From Galerina marginata (taxonomy: Eukaryota > Basidiomycota > Agaricomycetes > Agaricales > Galerinaceae): 64,000 nt of DNA. Positions 24,208 through 33,363 of the stretch are shown here, piece by piece. Within the stretch, counting starts at the first letter, position 1, and every line of letters begins with the position of its first letter. The stretch is taken from contig JAECYW010000003.1 in the NCBI GenBank assembly GCA_023014335.1, positions 992,001-1,056,000 on the forward strand, read 5' to 3'. Both the position numbers and the translations under genes were made by a program. Under the pieces are notes generated by a model. It was not told the DNA's origin. It worked only from the letters and a program-made list of their open reading frames with translations, and did no database searches.

Positions 24208-24250
24208 CTTTGTTTGGCCTTGTTGTTGCGATACTTTTGATCGGCACAAG
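24208..24250. repeat. Right terminal inverted repeat of the transposon
   Basis: Ends ATACTTTTGATCGGCACAAG, the inverse of the left end with about two mismatches over 42 bp. Confidence 0.92.
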
Positions 24251-25139
24251 TATGTGGGTCTCCGTCGAGCCCTCTTCCCTCCTGTCGCCGCGAAAATTGA
24301 AAGCCCCGGTAACTTCTCTGTTGCAAGGTGTAAAACAGCGTACAATTCACAAACTACAGGATCTTTCGTTGGTCGAGGGTGGAGCATACTGATAGGACTC
24401 GGATCAGTCTTCCAATAATTTTTGTTACGATGTACAGAGCCTTGTTCGTGATCAGTCACAATTCTGTCGGTACTGATTAATAGACGTCCAGCATATGGAA
24501 GCACACCATAAATTGTATGACATCTGACATTGGCCTTCGAGGCAGACAAGAGCAATCTAATCTTAGCTTGAATGGTTCATCATGGTGGATCTTTTTCTTT
24601 TTTCCCCCTTTCTTGCCCTCCTGTTCCCTTCTAACTACTCCGGGGTGTTGAAAGCTGAAGCTTGACTCGGAAGAGTTGGGGTTATATTACTACAAACTAA
24701 AGTCCACTACAAAAGCTACAACATGATATATATAAATTACTCAGCCTGCAGGAAGAATTGTCTCTAGACTCCGGACACCTTCGCCAAATCTCCACCGACA
24801 ACCCATGGATAAGGGCATCCAAGGCACTATTTCCATGTAGCTCTACCTGGATCGAGGAGTTCTCCGACAGACGGCCTTCCGTCTTCATGCTGGGCCATAA
24901 CAGTGGCCAGGTGGTCTGAAGAACCTATCGGGTTTGAAATTAAGTACTGAATTTAAATTCTAGTCCTTAGTCCAACGAACGCCTGAGTCCAAACTGGAGT
25001 TCGAGCATTTACTCGAGTAAATAAGAAAGACAACCAGAAAAACAAAAGCCGAAAAAGTGTGTGTCAGATTCAAGTTATTGGTTATCATCAACAACTGATT
25101 TACTCGAGCAACTAACCCCCGCAGAAATTAGAATGGGCG

Positions 25140-27458
25140 CTACCGACGCGCATAAATCCCCGAATACTGCACCCTTGCCCACCTCTCTCCTTCCCTTTCC
25201 CTCTCTCCCCTCTGACCCAAACCCAAACTCCTCTCCTCAAGCTCGATCTCCTTGCTCTCCTGCGCGAGCGCACACGGCGTGCAAAACAGCGCAGCGGCGC
25301 AGTCCTCGATCCACGAGCCGTGGATAGAGTAGCGGCGTCTTATATGTGCGCGGGAGGGGACCTGTCGAGGCCAGATTTATTATAAACACGAACGATAAAG
25401 AGGAGAGGAGGGGAAGGCGCCTACCTGGATCGCCCATCCGAAGAGACAGAACACTGTCAAACAGGCGTGCACTGCACAGTCGTCTGAACATGCGCTGGGG
25501 CCGGTGTCGGGGTGCGTCTTGGAGTTTTCACGTCTCGGAGGAGGCGAGGGCGAAGGCAGAGGCAGAGGCGAGGCGAGCCGCTCGAGACGCGCTTTATTCT
25601 TCCCGTACACTATACACGGGCACCAGAGCGCTGAGCACCCTATAACGGAACGGAAAAGAAAATCATGATCAGCGTCGTTATCGTCGTTGAAGGGAGAGAA
25701 AGGAAAGGAAAAAAGAGAGAGAATAAAAAGAAAAACGAGTAATTATGAGAACAACCAAAAGAAAGTAACGTACAAGTCCCCACATCATGCTCACAATAAA
25801 GACACAGATCGGTACTCCAATCCCGTTTCCCGTCGGTGCTGAACGGGATACCGAGCGCGTTGCGGTTGCCTGTCTTGATCCCTGTCTTTATCTCTGTTCC
25901 TGTGCGCCTCGTTTGGGCACCGGATGTGCTGGGCATGCCCGGGTGTCGGCGGGGCTGTTGTTCGACTATGCGACCGTCTGCGGGGCGGGGGTGCGGGTTT
26001 GATCGAGGAGGTGCTTGACCGTGGGCTTGCGGTTGTGCTCGCGATGCGTGTGCTTGTAGCTGAGGGCGCGGATGTGCTCCTGCTTGTGCGTGTGCTTGTG
26101 CGTATAATTGTGCTTGCGTTCGCGGTCGTGTCGGTGCTTGTGCATGTTCTCGAGCTTGGGATTGCTGCACCCTCGACGCACCCTCGTCTCCACCCCGCTG
26201 CTCACGCCGTCGATGTTGATGCTCGTTCTGGTTCTGCATCTGGCCCTGAGCAGGAGGGACGTAAGATGTCCGTTCCTCGCCTTCGTTGACGTAGGATAAC
26301 ACCGTCGGGTACCGTCTCTGCCTCTGCCTCTGCCTCGTCGGCGCTTCTGGTCCTGGAGGACATGAATTCAGTAGTGCATTCGACCCCTGACCGCATCGGC
26401 CACTGTCCATGGTCCTTCTGCTGAAAGAAAACAGAAGCATGCGTTCAGGATGGGCTGGATCGCGAAAAGAAAGAAAGAAAGAAAAAAGCACGACCGACGA
26501 ACCTCGGGACCCCCGAAGAACGCACCCGCCGTTCAGCCTCACTCCTGGGCGGTCGCGCGTATATCTGCTCCTCCCCCTCCCTGTCCCTTTCCATTTCCCT
26601 TTCCCCTTCCCCATATCTGCCCCCTTCCCCATATCTGGCCCCTTCTCCGTCCTCGGCCACGCCCGGTCCAAAATCCCGTAACGCCACCCGCCCACCCCCA
26701 TCCCACGTCCGCCTCGGCCTGGGGCGGGACACCGTCAGCGGGCGGATATTGGCGTAGTGTACTGGGCGCGGGTGGGATATCGATATTTCGTCTCCTCCTT
26801 GTTCTTCTTGTCTCCGGCCTTCTCCCCTTTGTTGTCCTTGTAGTTGTTCTTGGGGGGAAGCGCAATACGGATACTGATACCCGTGCTCGTGGTCGTGGGG
26901 CAGGATGGGGTTGGGCCACGCTCGTTCGCGTTGGGGATGCGTTATTCGGCGTCGGTTTGGGAGGGGGTCTGCTTCTGGGTCTGGGTCTGGTTCTTGGTCT
27001 TGGAGTTGAGCTTGAGCTGGATGATGAGGATGAGGATGTGGATGTGGATGTGGATAGGAAGACGGATACGGATATGGGTACGAAGGATGCGCATACGGAT
27101 ACGAGTACCCCGGATGCGCATAGATCTCGCCTACAGACACAGACGCCGAGTATCTCGGCGGCGGCGGCGGCGGTTGTGGCGGGTACGAGCGCGGGGGCGA
27201 GTTGACGGCCTCTCTGTGTCGTCTACGTTTCTCGTCTAGGACCAAAGGCGGGATTGGAGCTGGCACTGCAATTGGAATTGGAATTGGAGGTGGCATCGGA
27301 GCTGGCATCGGGATTGGAATGGGAAGTTCTGTGAGGTCAGTGTACGACGGGTTAGCTGTGGGGTTGGAGATTTGGAGGCGCAGCTGGCGGTGGTACAGCG
27401 TGTTCGGGAAGGGAATTCGTGAGGTCGGTGTTGGTGTTGGTGTCGAGGTGTCCTGCAT
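25140..27458 (-). CDS. Long PLAC8-domain protein, copy 2
   Basis: Model (minus strand): 27458..26503, 26420..25774, 25639..25425, 25361..25140; 679 aa. Same exon layout, phases and motifs as copy 1: Tyr/Pro-rich N-terminus (YSYPYAHPSYPYPYPSS), DWSTDLCLYCEHDVGT, CPCIVYGKNKARLERL, ACLTVFCLFGWAIQ and EDCAAALFCTPCALAQE. Differences are concentrated in the low-complexity exons as in-frame indels, while the PLAC8 exons are nearly unchanged; this suggests the domain is still under constraint. As in copy 1, the junction codon before CSALWCPC becomes Trp where the compact gene has Cys, so one cysteine of the usual CC pair is lost. Intron lengths differ between copies (134 nt here versus 180 nt for intron 2). 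Confidence 0.75.
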
Positions 27459-27926
27459 GGTTGAGTATAGGAGAAGTCATGGGAGTAGAACTTATGAGCG
27501 ATGATAAGGGGTGATTCAGACAGAGTAAGCGGTGGAAAGGGGTAGCCAGAATTATTTTGTCTCGAAGAGTGGGAGATGGAGGGGGCTGGCATTGGAACTG
27601 ACATCGATATTGGAGGCTCTGAGGTCAGTCAGCGTCCAATGGGTTGGCAGTTGGATTGGAGACTTGCAGCCTCGGCTGGCGGTGGTACAGCATATTCGGA
27701 ATGTCGTTGGGATGACACTTATATGAGGTGATTCAGATAGAGGACGATGGAAAGGAGTTTCACTTTTGTCTCCAGTCTCAGTCAACGCTGCAAAGGAGAT
27801 CAGTTCAAACAAATCCTTCATCTTAGAGCAGCACACCAGTAGAGTAGCATTTTTCAAACCATCATTACTTCAATCAACAAAAACACAGCACAATTCGCAA
27901 ATGACAATGTACGATCGTAATCTCAA

Positions 27927-28570
27927 TCAATAGCGCTGCGCACCAAAGCTCTGCTCCTCGAGCTCGAGCTCGCGCGACTCCTGCGTCAGCTGGCACGGCG
28001 TGCACCATAAAGCCGAGCAGAAATCGCCGCATCCGCCGCCTTTGATGTTGTACCGGTGGCGGACGTGGCCGCGGTTGGACATCTGTGCGTAAAGTAAGGT
28101 GATGGTGATCAGTATCTTCATCGATCGACATGGCGACTACTGTGATGCTTACCTGGAACAAGAAGCCCAACCCACAGACAGAGAAGATACCGTGGGTCAT
28201 ACACGAGCCCGAACACATCGGCCCACCAGTAGGATGCGGGACGCCTTTTGAATTGAGGTGCTCGTATCGGTGCTTGTTCTGTCCATACACGATGCACGGC
28301 AAGAACGTCGCCATGCAGCCTGCGTTCAATAATAATTGCGGGGGAAAAAAAAAATTATGATCATCAGCACGAGATCGATAACAAATCAACATCGCAAGCC
28401 CAAGCCAACTTACAAGTCCCAAAATCGCCCATACACCCACACAGCCCATGACTCCACTCCCGCCCGTCCGCGTCGACGGGCATGTTCTTGGCGTTCCTGT
28501 TCCCGCCGCCGCCGGGCGCGACGACCATTCCGTGCGTAGCGGAGGGCTGGGCTTGGTAGACTCGGGACAT
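27927..28570 (-). CDS. Compact PLAC8-domain protein
   Basis: Model (minus strand): 28570..28414, 28319..28153, 28082..27927; 159 aa, introns 94 and 70 nt. This is the standard form of the domain: GLCGCMGDFGTCCMATFLPC with the CC pair and CPC-like element, IVYGQNKHRYEHL, a hydrophobic hairpin segment SCMTHGIFSVCGLGFLFQ, then GDFCSALWCTPCQLTQESRELELEEQ. The family is cysteine-rich and membrane-associated. It lies immediately beyond the end of duplication unit 2, on the same strand as the two long PLAC8 genes, and it is the best preserved and shortest member here, with no N-terminal extension. Intron 1 carries a long T/C run before its acceptor. Confidence 0.88.
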
Positions 28571-28954
28571 TTTGCTTGGGGTTTGGTTTAGATTTTACTT
28601 TAAGTGTGGATGTGGTTTGAAGGTTTGAAGGATACTTGGAACTCGTCCAGCGAAGTTCGTAGAGTTAGGAGTGAGTTGGCACTTGCGCAGCAAGAGGTCG
28701 GGGGAAGGGAGGGGTCTGGGGAGACGTGGCTTATATACCCCCTGCACAGCCCCTTTGATGGCGAGGTTACCGGAGTGGTCCCGGTGATGGGCAACGGAGT
28801 TTGCTCGAAACGCGGCGTAGGACAGCCTCGTTCTGAACCTCGAGCCCACCGCTCATGACATTTTTCCTTGGCCTGCCTCGAGGACGGTTGCTTATACAGG
28901 GGACTTTCAGGCTGTGTTCGTCAGTTCCAGGACCACGATCTTTAGACTAATACC

Positions 28955-29023
28955 CAAGGGGCAGGCTTCCGAGCATCCGGCGAAATCAACCATACCCATG
29001 ATCCCCGTGGGAACTATCACATG
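28955..29023. repeat. Left arm of inverted repeat
   Basis: About 69 bp including GGCAGGCTTCCGAGCATCCG and GATTTCGCC in inverse; the reverse complement recurs at 29753-29823. Confidence 0.88.
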
Positions 29024-29752
29024 AGCTCGTTTCGTCACAGCCATCACACCGACGCCTATAATCTATGTCTGTATTATTTACTGACTTCTCCTCTTGTCTG
29101 TTGGCTTTATAACACTCACTGTTGTAGCCCTCTCTACTCAGCGCCTGATTTTTCTATTACCTCTTTGTTGTCATTTCCAGGGAGTACCAGGTGTAGTTTC
29201 TCAGTAGAGTACTCACTGCGTTTTGCCAAAAAAATAGAGGGGTGTCTATAGGTACAATATATCATGTACCGTAGCTATAGAGGGTAAAATCGTACCTATT
29301 GAGACAAATAGATGGGTGCTATGAGTGAGCTATCGAGAGCAGACAATGTATCTGCGATAGTCGGGTACTATTGGGCCGATATATTACAAATCGTAAACAT
29401 AGTACCCTCGACAGCCCAAAAATAGAGGGGTCCTATTCCGGCCTGATAGAGGGCTACCAAACAACCATAGTAATTTAGGGTAATTCGGTGCTATTGGGAT
29501 TGAATATTCCACCCGGTGGGTGAATACTGAGCAAATAATACGAAGCATTGCATTTCCGCCCTCGGTTTGCCCAAGATTAAAAAAAATATGAGGTGCTAGC
29601 TAGGGAATATGAGTACAATGTTGTAGCTATTCTACATCTAACCAGCGTCTACGTATACCGTGCGGTTGAGGGTGCAACAAAGTCGTCGGGGAAAGCGGCG
29701 CACCAACTTTTCAGCGTGACAGGACGCCTTTCTGAACTTCTGAAGTTTGGAT

Positions 29753-29823
29753 GGCACGTGATGTTTCCCACGGGGATCATGGGTATGGTTGATTTCGCCG
29801 GATGCTCGGAAGCCTGCCCCTTG
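29753..29823. repeat. Right arm of inverted repeat
   Basis: About 71 bp including CGGATGCTCGGAAGCCTGCC, inverse of the left arm with one small indel region; encloses about 730 bp of AT-rich noncoding DNA. Confidence 0.88.
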
Positions 29824-30562
29824 CTAATACCCACCCAAAGCCCCCTTGTAATTGACTGCGCTGACCTTGACACAGGCCATTGTCAAGATTCGTCCTTCAT
29901 GTGTCGCAGGAATTCAAAACTCACGAATACATACATCATGCAGATCCACTGCTAGATGTCCGTCCTGCCTGGTGCCAGTACTCTGAGTCGACCACCCGCC
30001 AACCTCCCGTCTGAGGTCTGAATCCAAGGCAAGCCAGGAAACTTATCTCCCGACGGACGGAATTGAAACGTTTTTCGACTGTAACTTGGGCCGGGACCGC
30101 ACCCCAGCGTGCTGTTCGTCGTCTTGGGCCGTGGTCTTCAAGTTTTAGAACCCGCTTTCCAGTTACTCGTTACTGTACTCTCACCACAGCTGCTTTATCT
30201 GGTCTGTTCTCGAGGCTCGAAGGCTGTTTCAGGCTGTGTTTGTTCAGTAATTCGCTCATTCGCAGTGACGACAGGTCAAGATTTGTACCCCTTCCGCTTC
30301 TAGGTCTCCTCTGCGTACAGGCCGACTGGGTACATGAACCCCTAGGCTCAGGATTTCCGGGATAAAAACTGGACAAACAAAAATCTCTCGACGGCGATGA
30401 AACTCCAGGCAGCTCTGACTCTGAGCTTGGCAGCTATGAACTCCATCCGAATCGATATCGATATCGCACAGCCCGTCCGCGAATTTACCTAAAACTCAAC
30501 GAACACCCACACTGTAACAAATTCGGATTTCAGACTCGTCGTACACAACTCGACTCTCAGCC

Positions 30563-30735
30563 GACGTAAACTTGCGTACTTGGGTGGTACTGCCAAAAGC
30601 CAGAGAAATTGATCACGACATCGAATCCGTACTTCGTAGACTTTCATCTGACTTAAACTCGCCTACTTGGGTGGTACTGCCAAAAGCCAAAGAACTTAAT
30701 CACGACATCGGATCCGTATTATGTACTTCGTACTG
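30563..30735. repeat. 87-bp tandem repeat, two copies
   Basis: GACGTAAACTTGCGTACTTG at 30563 and GACTTAAACTCGCCTACTTG at 30650; the shared core TGGGTGGTACTGCCAAAAGC is identical. Confidence 0.85.
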
Positions 30736-31749
30736 CGACGAGCGTTATGACACCTGACCTCCGCGTCCCGTCGCCCACGGCTCCTTTCAGGGCTGAATCC
30801 GCTGGGCGTCGGCCCACGGAGTAAACCATACTTTTGCGAACTCGCAGACGAAAAGATCTTCGTGACCCCTCCTGGCTTTGGCAGACCACGGACCTTGCCG
30901 CTCTTGACGAATTATGTTATCTGATTTTCTGTTTGAAGCCTTGTTGCTGAGCTCGAGGCGTGCCAGCGGGACCGCTCGGAGGAAGAGGATTCTTGCCTAT
31001 CAGTATAACCAACTTCAGTCTACTTGTCTCATACTGTGCTCGGTGCTTGTGCAGCAATGGGAAGCGTTCGATTTGACTCGGCATACTAATGGAACCTGGA
31101 TCTCAACCTCGAGCTGAGCCTGCTCTTCCTCTCTTCTCGAGCGACAGCTTGTGTGCTTTTTTATTTCTTCCAGGACCTAATCGACTTCAGGAAAATCAGC
31201 ATACTCAACGCCCGCCCTCCCTCCCACAAGTCCCAACTACACATCGCCAGCCTCTGGATACAACCTAGTGTGAACATTCGCATCTTGCTAGTAACAAAAA
31301 GCGATAGTGCCAGCTACTAGCTATAGGTACGCATTTACTGCATTTTAAATCCCAGCCTTAATTCAAAGCCCGAGCTCACGAATCCATCATATGTATGCAG
31401 ATGCAGATGTGCGTCCATTTTAAATACGACGCGGTCGATGCCGCGGCTTGCTTGCCTCGAGGACGTTACAAAACGCTATCACATTGCCGCTTTAGCCATT
31501 GGGGCTGTGTATCGGCATCGCACACTGACGTGAGCTTGCCCATTAAACGCGTTTCCGGCGAATGTCAAAGTGCCTCAATCCGCTCAATTGGTCTCGAAAT
31601 TAAAAACACGAGTTCCGGATTTTCGTGGAATCGTGCGGGCTTAGTGATAATCGTGACCAAACAAACTATCCGTGCATTTCGCATCCAGGCGTCTGAAGGC
31701 TCATTCTCCATTCTTAACATAACACCACCATCATCGATAAGCGTTGCAG

Positions 31750-32341
31750 ATGGCAGACGAGATGATTTCCTCACATCCTGCGCCCAAGGAAGAGGGCCTC
31801 TCAGCCTCTCCGAGTTCTACTAGCCTGCAGATGCTCAACGCCCTGACGGTGATGACTGGCAGCAGCACGGCGGCTGACGATCTTCAAGGTCGGTTTTCGC
31901 ATGCCCACTATTTCTTGTTCTGCCTCGCTCTGTTCTGATAGAAGAAAACAGGTATCGAGTCCTTTCTCTTCGAGGCGCGTACCCCGCCTGGAGAACTACT
32001 AGTAATTCCTTCGTCGGGGTCGCCATCTTCTCCTGTGCAAAAAAAGAAAATGTATTATGTTGTCTATAAGGGCAAATCTACTGGTGTGTACTACGGATAT
32101 TGGTATGTCGCCATTTCTTTTCCGCTCTGATAAAATCTTGCCAGCGCTAACGTGGCGCTCTTCAAGGGAACATGTAAAATGCCTGACCGAAGGTGTGTCG
32201 CGTTCGAGATACGAAAAGTTCAAGACTCACAAAGAGGCAAACTATGCTTATGGAACCGCTAAATCGAAAAATGAGGTTGAGTTTATTCGAGACAAAGGGG
32301 ATGAAGTCATCCTCGGCCCCGATGAAGATGCTGTTCAGTAA
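31750..32341 (+). CDS. Small viroplasmin / RNase H1 N-terminal-domain protein
   Basis: Model: join(31750..31888, 31952..32102, 32167..32341), 154 aa, introns 63 and 64 nt with consistent phases. The domain appears only after splicing: KKKMYYVVYKGKSTGVYYGY joined to WEHVKCLTEGVSRSRYEKFK and THKEANYAY. This is the pattern of the viroplasmin (Cauli_VI) fold that forms the N-terminal hybrid-binding domain of RNase H1 (YxVxxGxxxGxY ... C...VxGxxxxxYKxFxTxxEA). In RNase H1 it binds RNA/DNA hybrids; here no RNase H catalytic domain follows, so a stand-alone nucleic-acid-binding role is inferred. An acidic tail (GDEVILGPDEDAVQ) ends the protein. It sits alone between repeats. Confidence 0.78.
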
Positions 32342-32399
32342 TTCAGTAGAGTCGCTGAATACAGTTTTTCTTTGTCAGTTTTTCGTTCGAGTCCTAGAT

Positions 32400-32975
32400 T
32401 TGTGAACTTGAGACTTCATCGTCGCTATTCATCGCATCGACTGTCGACGAAGTCAAAGCTCAGATTCGACTTCTTCAAGACGATGAAGTTAGCCATCTCG
32501 AGCTGACCCTTTAAGCGCCCATTTAGGACTACCAGCATTCCATTCCACCTATCACCGACTTACCGGTTCATCTTATTGGAGATTTGGCTTTACATGCATA
32601 GCCGACTTTCTGAATGCCTTTCCTCTTCATTCATTAAGAGTATCAGCCCAATCCAATATCCAAGGATGACGCTGCAACCCTACCTATTTTTTCCGATATT
32701 CTGAAGCAATGGGTCCAAAAAATCTCGTGCTCGCGCGCGTAAGTCAGTTTCCTGTTCTCAGTACCGTCCAAATAGTATAAGTAAAAGGCGCCTTGGTCTG
32801 CCTCCACTTCCCATTATCCCATTTTGACGACGCACTGGTGAATATCACAAACTATAACGAGACCGCTTTGTCGGGCTCATCATTTTATTTCACCACTATT
32901 TGAATTTAATTGGTGGTGGTGATACAAGTAGAGAGGCAGAGGCGAACGTTGCAGAGGAGAATGGGACATTAAGGA
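32400..32975 (-). repeat. Inverted copy of the DUF6535 copy-A 3' flank
   Basis: Reverse complement aligns with 6836-7412 in order (CTCCTCTGCAACGTTCG, TTACGCGCGCGAGCACG, AATGAATGAAGAGGAAAGGC). It directly follows the stop region of the DUF6535 relic at 33 kb, just as in copy A. Confidence 0.72.
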
Positions 32976-33330
32976 ATGGGAACGTTAGTTAAGGGAAATC
33001 AACACTCCGTTGACGGTCAAGATGCCGACAGCTTGATTACCCTCGTCGCCTTCGGAAGTTCGGCTGGACCAGTATGTGAATTGGAAATTTCTACGGCTGT
33101 CAATTGGGGTTGTAATTCCTCTTGGGGAGTTGCTTGCCTTTTTGGTCCGGAGGTAAGGTCATCGACGAGGAGTGAGGTCCACCATTCCTTGCTGAACATG
33201 ACAGCTCTCTCATGCGACAAATTCATGAATGTAATTCCTGCGAACTGGCCGTCGAAGAACGTGCTAACTCCCGTGATTTTTTCCTTGTACAGGCGCATCA
33301 AAAATAAATACATGAATCGTATGGAAGGGC
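32976..33330 (-). pseudogene. DUF6535 C-terminal relic
   Basis: Open for 98 codons (33313 down to 33017): YKEKITGVSTFFDGQFAG, FSKEWWTSLLVDDL and ATPQEELQPQLTAVEISNSH match the exon-4 end of copy E. A frameshift after GPAE turns the conserved tail into LPKATRVIKLSAS; the correct tail continues in another frame. Exons 1-3 are absent. Confidence 0.85.
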
Positions 33331-33363
33331 ATCAAATTTCAGGACCTTAATTAAACTGGGTTC

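Larger units (their letters stand above)
22928..24250 (+). mobile_element. Complete Tc1/mariner DNA transposon with TA target duplication
   Basis: 1,323 bp, bounded by inverted repeats and flanked by TA on both sides (22926-22927 and 24251-24252). The uninterrupted HET copy 1 has CACTATATGTGGG at the same place, so the insertion site and TA duplication can be read directly. One intact transposase gene lies inside, in the same direction as the HET relic. Confidence 0.95.
21168..24392 (+). pseudogene. Truncated HET copy 2, split by a Tc1/mariner element
   Basis: Begins at the codon matching residue 153 of the intact HET protein, so the whole catalytic-like first half of the HET domain (SHTWG and DTCCID motifs) is missing. 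Exon 1 runs to 22041 and exon 2 from 22100. The first intron's donor has changed from GTAAGT to GCAAGT. Exon 2 is cut at 22927 by the transposon and resumes at 24251, reading SVEPSSLLSPRKLKAP to a stop at 24392. The remaining codons are very similar to copy 1, which indicates a recent origin. An ATG at 21168 could in principle start a short product, but it would lack the HET active core. Confidence 0.88.
21166..27903. repeat. Segmental duplication, unit 2
   Basis: Head-to-tail copy of 15687-21165. It carries one extra 1,323-bp transposon plus a TA duplication, and small indels in the low-complexity PLAC8 exons. Confidence 0.88.
28571..31749. other. Gene-poor, repeat-containing stretch of 3.2 kb
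   Basis: No ORF with domain support. It holds a large inverted repeat (28955/29753), short recurring AAAATAGAGGGG boxes at 29232 and 29421, a dispersed motif (AATTCAAAACTCACGAATAC at 29911, a related copy near 31360) and an 87-bp tandem repeat at 30563. Confidence 0.55.

Noticed and set aside
26450..27205. 251-aa plus-strand ORF over the PLAC8 copy 2 first exon, and similar plus-strand ORFs at 18.9-19.6 and 20.1-20.5 kb
   Set aside because: Antisense shadows of GC-rich, low-complexity PLAC8 exons; only the minus strand has correct splice joins and the PLAC8 motifs.
29593..29955. 120-aa ORF
   Set aside because: It spans the right arm of the inverted repeat and the same arm in the other orientation is noncoding; no family recognised.
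31750..32341. Viral insertion as the source of the viroplasmin-type domain
   Set aside because: The same fold is the normal N-terminal domain of eukaryotic RNase H1, and this gene has two ordinary fungal introns and no viral neighbours.
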